From assembly GCF_020177575.1 (NCBI RefSeq), contig NZ_JAHTBK010000001.1, forward strand, positions 1,547,875-1,611,874: DNA of 64,000 bases, read 5' to 3'. The DNA comes from Hasllibacter sp. MH4015. GTDB lineage: Bacteria > Pseudomonadota > Alphaproteobacteria > Rhodobacterales > Rhodobacteraceae. The notes beneath the pieces are model-generated. The model was given only the letters and a program-made list of their open reading frames with translations. It was not told the origin of the DNA and ran no database searches. Below, piece by piece: positions 54,190-61,799 of this stretch (the stretch's first letter is position 1; the number at the start of each line of letters is the position of its first letter). The translations under genes were made by a program, and so were the position numbers.

Positions 54190-55281
54190 ATGGGAGCCTT
54201 CATCCTACGCCGAACAGGCGTGATGATCCTGACCGCACTTTGCCTGACATTCGTGGTGTTCTTCCTCACGAACCTCTTCCCGAACCTCGAAAAGCTCGCC
54301 AAGACGCAGGGCAACGCGCGGATGACGGATGCCGAAGTGGTCAGCTGGCTGGACCGCAACGGCTATGGCGGCCCCCTGATCGTGCGCTACGGCGAGTGGT
54401 TGGGCGTGGTGCCCGGCTGGACCCGGGAGGATGAAGCGACCGGAGAGGTCACCGGCCGCTGCATTGATTTCGGCATGGACCCCGCCGATGCCCCCACCTT
54501 CTGCGGTCTCCTGCAAGGCGATCTGGGCTTTTCCACCGTCTCCGATGACGAGGTCGGTAATATCATCGGCGGACGGCTCGTGCTGACCGGCAAGCTGATG
54601 TTCTGGGCGTTCCTGCTGATGGTGCCCTCCGCTCTTCTGGTCGGTGTGCTGGCCGGGATGCGCGAAGGCTCGCGCCTCGACCGGACGTTATCGACCTTCT
54701 CCATCGCGTCCACCGCGACACCCGAATACGTCTCGGGCGTGATCTTCATCGTCCTTCTCGCCTCCTCCACCGCCGGATTGTCCCCGATCCTCGCGGAATG
54801 GGGATGGATCGACGGGCGCACGCTGTTCCTGGGCTCCGCCCGCTCGGCGATGGAAGACGGCATCACGTTCTGGAACTTCGCCCTGCCCGTGACCACCATC
54901 GCGCTTTACGGCATGGGGTATATCGCGCGCATGACCCGCGCCTCCATGGCCGAGGTGATGACCGCCCAATACATCCGCACCGCGCGGCTCAAGGGCGTCA
55001 GCTTCCGCAAGATCGTCCTCAAACACGCGCTCCGCAACGCCCTGATCGCGCCCTTCACCGTCATCATGCTGCAATTTCCGTGGCTTCTGACCGGCGTGGT
55101 GATCGTGGAGACGCTGTTCAACTACAACGGCTTCGGCTGGACCATGGTGCAGGCCGCTTCCAACAACGATATCGAGCTGCTCCTGGCCTGCTCCATCGTC
55201 GCGGTCTTCGTGGTCCTCGTGACGCAGCTGATCTCGGATATCGGCTACGTCTTCCTCAACCCCCGCATCCGGATTTCGTAA
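54190..55281 (+). CDS. DppB-type ABC transporter permease
   Basis: A 363-residue permease: first helix (VMILTALCLTFVVFFLTNLF), then a large periplasmic segment of about 90 residues holding C93-like and C108-like cysteines (RCIDFGMDPADAPTFCGLL), then five more helices. The EAA loop is YIRTARLKGVSFRKIVLKHALRNAL. It forms the channel with the next gene product for a peptide-like or opine solute. GGGGA precedes the ATG. The periplasmic insert is longer than in common DppB. Confidence 0.9.
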   Translation: MGAFILRRTGVMILTALCLTFVVFFLTNLFPNLEKLAKTQGNARMTDAEVVSWLDRNGYGGPLIVRYGEWLGVVPGWTREDEATGEVTGRCIDFGMDPADAPTFCGLLQGDLGFSTVSDDEVGNIIGGRLVLTGKLMFWAFLLMVPSALLVGVLAGMREGSRLDRTLSTFSIASTATPEYVSGVIFIVLLASSTAGLSPILAEWGWIDGRTLFLGSARSAMEDGITFWNFALPVTTIALYGMGYIARMTRASMAEVMTAQYIRTARLKGVSFRKIVLKHALRNALIAPFTVIMLQFPWLLTGVVIVETLFNYNGFGWTMVQAASNNDIELLLACSIVAVFVVLVTQLISDIGYVFLNPRIRIS

Positions 55282-55293
55282 GGAGTATATGAG

Positions 55294-56766
55294 ATGGAAC
55301 CCCTTACCTGGACCGGTACATTCGGCACTTTCCTCAACCCCCTGATCCTCGCTTCGGTGGTGATCTTCATCCTCGGCTTCCTCGCCAATACCGTCCTGAC
55401 CCTCGCCGGGCAGCGCGCGGGCGAGATGGTCGTGAACCCCGATCACACCCTCACGTTGGAGCGCACATCAGTCGATTACGCGCTCAGCACGATGAAATAC
55501 GCGGTGCTTCTGTTCGTGCTGTGCTGCGTGGGCTACGTGATCGGCGGCATCGTCCTGCCCTCGCCCGAGCAGAAGGGCATCCTCGGCGCCATGGGCCTAC
55601 GGCTCCTGCCCGTCTGGATCGCACTGATCGTAACCTTCGTCGTTTCGATCAGCTTCAAGCGCCGCCTCGGCCTTTACGGGAAACTCTTCGACAGCCCCAT
55701 CGGCATGGCGGGCTTCGGCCTCGTGATGTTCTGGATCTTCGCCGCAATCTTCTCGGGCATCTTCCCGCTGGTGCCGACCCACGGCGCCATCGACCTGGTG
55801 TCGTCGATGCGCAACGAGTTGCCCGGCACCCCCCTGCCCAACCCCGATGAGGGGGATTATCCCTACTACCTTCTCGGCGGGGACAATCTGGGTCGCGACG
55901 TCTTCAGTCGCGTGTTCTTTGGCGCGGCAGACGTGCTCAAGATCACGCCCGCGGCCACGCTTTTCGCCTTCATGGTGGGCGTCACCCTCGGGCTTCCGGC
56001 GGGCTATTTCGGCGGCAAGCTCGATACCGTCCTGACCTTCATCGCCAACCTCGCCCTCGCCTTCCCCGTCATCTTGCTCTTCTTCTTGCTGGTGACGCCG
56101 GAAATCGTCGCGGCGGGCGTGCCGCAATACATGTCGATGGTCCTGTTCCTGTTCCCGATCCTGTTCCTGGTGGTGCTGTTCAATTCGCGCTACCACACCG
56201 ATCCGGTGCGCCGGAACATCTTCGTGGGCGCTGCGCTGGTGGTGGGCCTCCTCCTCTACTTCTCCCTGATCTCGAACCGCGATGACGCGGATCTTCCGGG
56301 CCTCTTCCGGATCTGGCCCGAGGCGCTGGACCTCTTCGACATTGCGGGCAACCTGCTGATCGTCTTCGTGTCGGTGGTCTTCGTGAACTCCCCCACGGTC
56401 TTCCGTATCGTGCGCGGCATCGTGTTGGACGTGAAAACCCGCGACTACGTGGCCGCGGCGCAGACGCGCGGCGAAGGCCCTTGGTACATCATGCTGTGGG
56501 AAATCCTGCCCAATGCGCGCGGCCCCCTGATCGTCGATTTCTGCCTGCGCATCGGCTACACCACGATCCTTCTGGGCACCTTGGGCTTCTTCGGCCTCGG
56601 CGTGTCGCCGGAAAGCCCGGATTGGGGCTCCACGATCAACGAAGGCCGCCGCCTTCTGACGATCTACCCCCACCCGGCCCTGCCCCCCGCCCTCGCGCTG
56701 ATGAGCCTTGTGCTTGGCCTCAACCTTCTGGCCGACGGCCTGCGCGAAGAGAGTTTGAAGGATTGA
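55294..56766 (+). CDS. enlarged DppC-type ABC transporter permease
   Basis: A 490-residue permease against about 300 for common DppC. Residues 1-140 add about three helices before the DppC core. The core shows LLGGDNLGRDVFSRVFFGA and later ARGEG-like VAAAQTRGEGPWYIMLWEILPNARGP (in part AAAQTRGEG...EILPN). Between them, residues about 265-365 insert two further hydrophobic helices (MSMVLFLFPILFLVVLFNS, FVGAALVVGLLLYFSLIS) and a loop. The C-terminal helices are normal. AAGGAG lies nine bases before the ATG. Confidence 0.88.
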   Translation: MEPLTWTGTFGTFLNPLILASVVIFILGFLANTVLTLAGQRAGEMVVNPDHTLTLERTSVDYALSTMKYAVLLFVLCCVGYVIGGIVLPSPEQKGILGAMGLRLLPVWIALIVTFVVSISFKRRLGLYGKLFDSPIGMAGFGLVMFWIFAAIFSGIFPLVPTHGAIDLVSSMRNELPGTPLPNPDEGDYPYYLLGGDNLGRDVFSRVFFGAADVLKITPAATLFAFMVGVTLGLPAGYFGGKLDTVLTFIANLALAFPVILLFFLLVTPEIVAAGVPQYMSMVLFLFPILFLVVLFNSRYHTDPVRRNIFVGAALVVGLLLYFSLISNRDDADLPGLFRIWPEALDLFDIAGNLLIVFVSVVFVNSPTVFRIVRGIVLDVKTRDYVAAAQTRGEGPWYIMLWEILPNARGPLIVDFCLRIGYTTILLGTLGFFGLGVSPESPDWGSTINEGRRLLTIYPHPALPPALALMSLVLGLNLLADGLREESLKD

Positions 56767-56816
56767 ACGCTCGCGTGGCGCGGCGCATCCGCGGCGCCAC
56801 GTGGAGATCTCGAATA

Positions 56817-56855
56817 TATACCGGTCCTATACCGCAGATATACCGGTTCCATACG
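56817..56855. repeat. 11-base-phased TATACCG repeats before the ATPase gene
   Basis: TATACCG recurs at 56817, 56828 and 56839, with a weaker CATACGC at 56850, each 11 bases apart and so on one helix face. The block lies in the 124-base gap between permease and ATPase genes. It shares its word with 52122-52128 upstream of the operon. Confidence 0.7.
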
Positions 56856-56890
56856 CGGCCAAATGGTCGGTCAGTTGAGGAAAACTTGAA

Positions 56891-59005
56891 ATGGTCGATG
56901 TAATCGCAGAAGACGTCAAAGCGGTCCCGGATCGGTACGATGGCCCCATTCTGGAGATCGAAAACCTCTCCATCTCCTTCTTCACGCGGCTCCGCGAAAT
57001 TCCTGCCGTGATGGATTTCTCCTGCACCGTGATGCCCGGCGAAGCCATGGGGCTGGTCGGCGAATCCGGGTGCGGCAAATCCACCGTGGCGCTTGGCGTG
57101 ATGCAGGATTTGGGCGTGAACGGGCGTGTCGTCGGCGGCACGATCAAGTTCAAGGGCCGCGACCTGAACACCATGTCGGACGAGGAATTGCGCGACCTGC
57201 GCGGGTCCGAGATCGCGATGATCTACCAGGAGCCCATGGCGTCCCTGAACCCCGCGATGAAGATCGGCAAGCAGCTGATGGAAGTGCCCATGATCCACGA
57301 GGGCAAGTCCGAGAAGGAGGCCTATGACCTCGCCCTGCAAGTCGTCACCGACGTTCGCCTGCCGGACCCGGAGCGGATGCTGAAAAGCTATCCCCACCAA
57401 TTGTCCGGCGGTCAGCAGCAGCGCATCGTAATCGCCATGGCCTTGATGTCAAAGCCTTCTCTGCTGATCCTGGATGAGCCGACGACAGCGCTCGACGTGA
57501 CGGTGGAGGCCGGGATCGTCGATCTGGTGAAAGGGTTGGGAGAGAAATACGGCACCTCCATGCTGTTCATCTCCCACAACCTCGGGCTGGTGCTGGAAAC
57601 TTGCGACCGGCTTTGCGTGATGTATTCCGGGGAGGCGGTGGAGACCGGCTCCATCGCCGACGTCTTCGACAAGATGCAGCACCCCTATACCCAGGCGCTC
57701 TTCCGTTCCATCCCGCTGCCGGGCGCGGACAAGAACGCGCGTCCCCTCATCGCCATTCCGGGCAATTTCCCCCTGCCCCATGAACGCCCGCCGGGCTGCA
57801 ATTTCGGGCCCCGCTGCAATTATTTCGAAGAAGGCCGCTGCGATGCCGGTCCGATCAAGATGGCCCCCGTCGCCGGCGACGACCGCCACGCCACAAGGTG
57901 CCTGAAGTTCGAGGAGATCGACTGGAACGCCCCACCCGAACTGGGCGCGACCTCCGAGAAAGCCCCGATCGGCGACACGGTCATCAAGGTCGACAACCTC
58001 AAGAAATACTACGAGGTCGCGGCCAACGCGCTGTTCGGCGGCGGCGACAAGAAAGTCGTAAAAGCCAACGAAACCCTGAGCTTCGAGGCGCGCGAATCCG
58101 AGACGCTCGCCATCGTGGGGGAATCGGGGTGCGGCAAGTCCACACTTGCCAAGGTGCTGATGGGGCTGGAGACGGCCACGGACGGCACCATCCTGATGGG
58201 CAACAAGGAAATCCAGAATACGGCCATCGAGGATCGTGAGACGCGGACCGTGTCGAGCATCCAGATGGTGTTCCAGAACCCGTTCGACACGCTCAACCCG
58301 TCGATGACCGTGGGTCGCCAGATCATCCGCGCGTTGGAAGTCTTCAAGATCGGCAATTCCGACGCCGACCGGCGTGAGCGGATGCTGGAGCTACTGGACC
58401 TCGTGAAGCTGCCCCGTGCGTTTGCCGACCGGATGCCGCGCCAATTGTCCGGCGGGCAGAAGCAGCGCGTGGGCATCGCCCGGGCCTTTGCAGGCGACGC
58501 GCAGATCGTGGTGGCGGACGAACCCGTCAGCGCGCTTGACGTGTCGGTACAGGCCGCCGTGACGGACCTTTTGATGGAGATCCAGCGCCGCGAGAAAACG
58601 ACGCTTCTGTTCATCTCCCACGACTTGTCCATCGTCCGCTATCTTAGCGACCGCGTCATGGTCATGTATCTCGGCCACGTGGTTGAACTTGGCTCCACCG
58701 AGCAGGTGTTCAGCCCGCCCTACCACCCCTATACCGAGGCGCTTCTGTCGGCCGTGCCGATTGCGGACACGTCCATTGAAAAACAGCATATCGTCCTGGA
58801 AGGCGACATTCCGTCGGCCATGAACCCGCCGTCGGGCTGCCCGTTCCAGACGCGCTGCCGCTGGAAATCCGACGTGCCGGACGGCTTGTGCGAGAAGGAG
58901 GTGCCGCCGATGCGGACGCTTGCCACCGGACACGAGATCAAGTGTCATCTGGCCGAAGACATCCTCGCACGGATGGAACCGGTGATTAAAATCGCCGCGG
59001 AATAG
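56891..59005 (+). CDS. fused double ABC ATPase (DppD-DppF type)
   Basis: A 704-residue protein carrying both nucleotide-binding domains of a peptide-type importer. Domain 1 has Walker A GESGCGKST (57-65), signature LSGGQQQR (171-178) and Walker B LLILDEPTT (191-199). Domain 2 has GESGCGKST (410-418), LSGGQKQR (519-526) and VVADEP (540-545). Each is followed by an oligopeptide-type tail with four cysteines (for example C304, C309, C317, C337). Both sites look intact. It probably energises the two permeases upstream. Confidence 0.94.
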   Translation: MVDVIAEDVKAVPDRYDGPILEIENLSISFFTRLREIPAVMDFSCTVMPGEAMGLVGESGCGKSTVALGVMQDLGVNGRVVGGTIKFKGRDLNTMSDEELRDLRGSEIAMIYQEPMASLNPAMKIGKQLMEVPMIHEGKSEKEAYDLALQVVTDVRLPDPERMLKSYPHQLSGGQQQRIVIAMALMSKPSLLILDEPTTALDVTVEAGIVDLVKGLGEKYGTSMLFISHNLGLVLETCDRLCVMYSGEAVETGSIADVFDKMQHPYTQALFRSIPLPGADKNARPLIAIPGNFPLPHERPPGCNFGPRCNYFEEGRCDAGPIKMAPVAGDDRHATRCLKFEEIDWNAPPELGATSEKAPIGDTVIKVDNLKKYYEVAANALFGGGDKKVVKANETLSFEARESETLAIVGESGCGKSTLAKVLMGLETATDGTILMGNKEIQNTAIEDRETRTVSSIQMVFQNPFDTLNPSMTVGRQIIRALEVFKIGNSDADRRERMLELLDLVKLPRAFADRMPRQLSGGQKQRVGIARAFAGDAQIVVADEPVSALDVSVQAAVTDLLMEIQRREKTTLLFISHDLSIVRYLSDRVMVMYLGHVVELGSTEQVFSPPYHPYTEALLSAVPIADTSIEKQHIVLEGDIPSAMNPPSGCPFQTRCRWKSDVPDGLCEKEVPPMRTLATGHEIKCHLAEDILARMEPVIKIAAE

Positions 59006-59013
59006 GTGCGAGG

Positions 59014-59061
59014 CCCGGGGGCCAGCCCCCGGACCCCCGAGGTATTTGGGAAGCAAAGAGG
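59014..59061 (-). repeat. 3'-end intergenic element, copy 3
   Basis: Read on the minus strand: CTCTTTGCTTCCCAAATACC, CGGGGG, then a seven-pair GC hairpin (59015-59032). The order agrees with copy 2, with a diverged core. It begins 13 bases after the modC stop and in that gene's orientation. Confidence 0.55.
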
Positions 59062-59073
59062 GGCGCAGCCGTG

Positions 59074-60138
59074 TCAGGCCGCCCCGACATTGCCGGACGC
59101 GACGGCGACGGATTTGATGACGGCGTAGCCCTGCCACCCTTCCCGGAGCGCCATCGCATCGGCGGAGCGGCCCGTGACGCGCGCAAGCAGCAGGTCATCG
59201 CCCGCGCGCAGCTGCACCATGACACCCGGCCCATCGCCGCGACGGAGCGCGGAAATTGCCACCGGCAAGACGTTCAGCGCCGATATGCCCTGTGGCCGGG
59301 TTTCCGCGAGCATCACATCCTGCGCCTTCACCCGCACGCGAACGGACGCACCCTCCACCTCCGACACGCGCGGCAGCCAGAGGGGACCGGCGGCGCATTT
59401 AAGCTCCGTCAATCCATCGCCGTGGTGCCGGACGACCCGGGCTGAGAGAAGCGCACCCGCCTCCCGCACCCCCAGAACCGGGCTGATATCGGGGTCCGAC
59501 AGCACATCGGCCGCAGGCCCCACCCGCACGACGCGCCCCGCCTCCATCGCCACAACCGTCGTGGCCAAACGCGCGATTTCGGCGACGGAATGGGAGACGT
59601 AGAGGATCGGCAGATCGGCCTCCGCTTGCAGCCGTTCGATATAGGGCAGGATCTCCGCCTTGCGCGCCTCGTCCAATGCGGCGAGCGGCTCGTCCAGCAG
59701 CAAAAGCCGGGGCCGGGTCAGGAGGGCGCGGCCAATGGCCACCCTCTGCGCCTCTCCGCCCGACAGCGCGCCGGGGCGGCGGGACAGGAGATCACCGATA
59801 CCGAGCATCCCCACGATACCGTCCATATCGCCGTCACGCATGCCGTAGCGCAGGTTCGCCGCCACGCTCATATGGGAGAACAGGCGCGGCTCCTGAAAGA
59901 CGTATCCGATGCGGCGGTCGGAGACGGGCAAGCGCAGGCCGGTCGCGGTGTCTTCCAGGCGTGTTCCGCCCACCGCGATCCGTGCGACATCCGCTTTAAG
60001 AACGCCCGCTATTGCTTTGACCACGCTCGTTTTTCCGGCACCAGACCTGCCGAACAGGGCCGTCACACCCTTGGGCGCCTCGAATTGCGCATCGAGGTCG
60101 AAGCCGGGAAACCCGTGCCTGATCCGAACGTCAATCAT
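59074..60138 (-). CDS. modC: molybdate ABC transporter ATP-binding protein
   Basis: A 354-residue ATPase. Walker A is GRSGAGKTSVV, the signature LSGGEAQRVAIGRAL, Walker B RLLLLDEPLAALD, and the switch His is in YVSHSVAEI. The C-terminal part (about 285-345) is a Mop/TOBE domain that binds molybdate. It starts eight bases before the modB stop. A minus-strand 3' element lies just beyond its stop. Confidence 0.93.
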   Translation of the reverse strand: MIDVRIRHGFPGFDLDAQFEAPKGVTALFGRSGAGKTSVVKAIAGVLKADVARIAVGGTRLEDTATGLRLPVSDRRIGYVFQEPRLFSHMSVAANLRYGMRDGDMDGIVGMLGIGDLLSRRPGALSGGEAQRVAIGRALLTRPRLLLLDEPLAALDEARKAEILPYIERLQAEADLPILYVSHSVAEIARLATTVVAMEAGRVVRVGPAADVLSDPDISPVLGVREAGALLSARVVRHHGDGLTELKCAAGPLWLPRVSEVEGASVRVRVKAQDVMLAETRPQGISALNVLPVAISALRRGDGPGVMVQLRAGDDLLLARVTGRSADAMALREGWQGYAVIKSVAVASGNVGAA

Positions 60139-60832
60139 CGCGCCCCCCGATCCGCCGGGCCATGCGCCGCGCCAGTATTTCTGAGGCCAGGAGCGCCCCC
60201 ATCGCGACCAGGACAGATACGATCACCAGCCGCCACGCCGCGCCCTCCCCCCCGGGCACTTGCAGGAACGCGTAGATCGCCGATGGCACGGTACGGGTCT
60301 GACCGGGGATGTTGGAGACGAAGGTGATCGTCGCCCCGAACTCCCCCATCGCCTTGGCGAAAGCCAGGATCGCGCCGGTCAGGATGCCGGGCGCGGTCAA
60401 GGGCAACGTGATCGTTGCAAAGACCCGCCAGCGGGACGCGCCAAGGGTGCTCGCCGCCTCCTCCAGCTTCGGGTCCACGGCTTCGATCGACAGGCGGATC
60501 GCGCGGACCATCAGCGGAAATGCCATGATCCCCGCCGCCAGCGCCGCGCCGGTCCAGCGGAAGGCAACGCCGAGGCCCATATTTTCCAACCATTGCCCAA
60601 GCGCCGTCTGCGGCCCGAAGCTGATCAGCAGAACATAGCCGGTGACGACGGGCGGCAGGATCAGGGGCAGATGGACAAGGCCGTTCAGGATCGCGTGGCC
60701 CGGGAAACGGTGCCGCGCCAGGAGATACGCCACCGCGATGCCCAGGGGCAGGCTGACGAGGGTCGCGGTCAGCGCCACGCGCAGGGACAGGGCCACCGCC
60801 TCCCATTCCGCCGGGCCAAGCCAGTTGCTCAA
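60131..60832 (-). CDS. modB: molybdate ABC transporter permease
   Basis: A 233-residue permease with five helices. LVHLPLILPPVVTGYVLLISFG is a ModB hallmark (key LILPPVVTGY), and the EAA loop reads LEEAASTLGASRWRVFATITLPL. It pairs with ModC to import molybdate or tungstate. The start is a TTG at 60832 that overlaps the modA stop (TTGA); the open frame continues upstream over modA but is not coding. Confidence 0.92.
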   Translation of the reverse strand: MSNWLGPAEWEAVALSLRVALTATLVSLPLGIAVAYLLARHRFPGHAILNGLVHLPLILPPVVTGYVLLISFGPQTALGQWLENMGLGVAFRWTGAALAAGIMAFPLMVRAIRLSIEAVDPKLEEAASTLGASRWRVFATITLPLTAPGILTGAILAFAKAMGEFGATITFVSNIPGQTRTVPSAIYAFLQVPGGEGAAWRLVIVSVLVAMGALLASEILARRMARRIGGRDD

Positions 60833-61566
60833 CGTTCCACCAGGCCGAAGCCCGCCCCGGATAGCGTGGCGCGGGCCAGTGGCGTGTCGAGATAGGCGAG
60901 GAAGGCGGATGCCTCCGGCCGCGCCGCGACCGTCAGGGCGATAGGATAGCGGATCGGCGGATGAAGCTCTTCCGGCACATGGGCCAGCACCGCCACGCGC
61001 CGTTCGTCCACCGGATCCGTGGCATAGACGATCCCCATCCGCGCGGCACCGATCGCCACCAGAAGCTGCGCGGCGCGCACGTTGTCGGTTTCGATAATTT
61101 GCGGGCGAAGCGGCCCCCACAGCCCCAATTCCTCTAATGCGGCGCGGGCATAGATACCCGCAGGCACGGCGTCGGAAAGGGCAATGGCGAGGCGTCCGCC
61201 CTCAAGCGCCGCACCCAGGTCAGCAAGGGCGACCGGATCCGTGCGGTGCCAGCTTCCGATCAGGACCAGCCGGTTGGTCAGGAGGTCGCGCCGTGTGCCC
61301 GGTTGCACCGCGCCCACAGCCTCCAGATGGTCCATCCAGGCGGCATTGGCGAGCAGAACGATATCCGCGGGCGCGCCGCTTTCCACCTGTCGGGCCAGGG
61401 CGGAGGAACCCGCATAGACAAGGGTGACGTCATGGCCAGTCTCCCGTTCCCACGCCTCCGCAATCTGATCGAGCGGTCCGCCAAGGCTTGCGGCGGCGAA
61501 CAGGGTCACGTCCCCGGCGAGGGCCGGATGAGCAAACAGGAACGTGGTAAGAAGCGCGCGGAACAT
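60829..61566 (-). CDS. modA: molybdate-binding periplasmic protein
   Basis: A 245-residue binding protein. The Sec signal MFRALLTTFLFAHPALA is followed by the mature start VTLFAAASLGGPLDQIAEAWE. LVYAGSSALARQVESGAPADIVLLAN and LAIALSDAVPAGIYARAAL (in parts) supply the oxyanion ligands, with two serines in GSSAL. It captures molybdate/tungstate for ModBC. No modE regulator is present in the window. The ATG at 61566 is set by the signal peptide. Confidence 0.92.
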   Translation of the reverse strand: MFRALLTTFLFAHPALAGDVTLFAAASLGGPLDQIAEAWERETGHDVTLVYAGSSALARQVESGAPADIVLLANAAWMDHLEAVGAVQPGTRRDLLTNRLVLIGSWHRTDPVALADLGAALEGGRLAIALSDAVPAGIYARAALEELGLWGPLRPQIIETDNVRAAQLLVAIGAARMGIVYATDPVDERRVAVLAHVPEELHPPIRYPIALTVAARPEASAFLAYLDTPLARATLSGAGFGLVER

Positions 61567-61634
61567 GGGGCGACTATCGCCGGAGATGGGCCAAGCGGCA
61601 AGGCGCGGCACGTGGGTGCAAATCCGCGACACGC

Positions 61635-61664
61635 AAAGAAAAATGGGGCCCCCGAAGGGACCCC
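61635..61664 (-). terminator. rho-independent terminator downstream of nrdJ
   Basis: On the minus strand an eight-pair stem (GGGGTCCC with GGGGCCCC, one T-G pair) closes a TTCG tetraloop and is followed by ATTTTTCTTT. It lies about 135 bases past the nrdJ stop and upstream of modA. The rest of the 233-base gap holds nothing else clear. Confidence 0.85.
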
Positions 61665-61799
61665 AAGGTTCGCTGATCAGGCTCTGATAGTTTACTGCCC
61701 GAGTGTTCTGCCTGCGGCCTGATCCGCGTCAGGGGCGAGCGCACCCGCCCCGGAACTCAGGTTCGCGTCTCTGGTGAGGACGACGCGAACCCGATCTTG

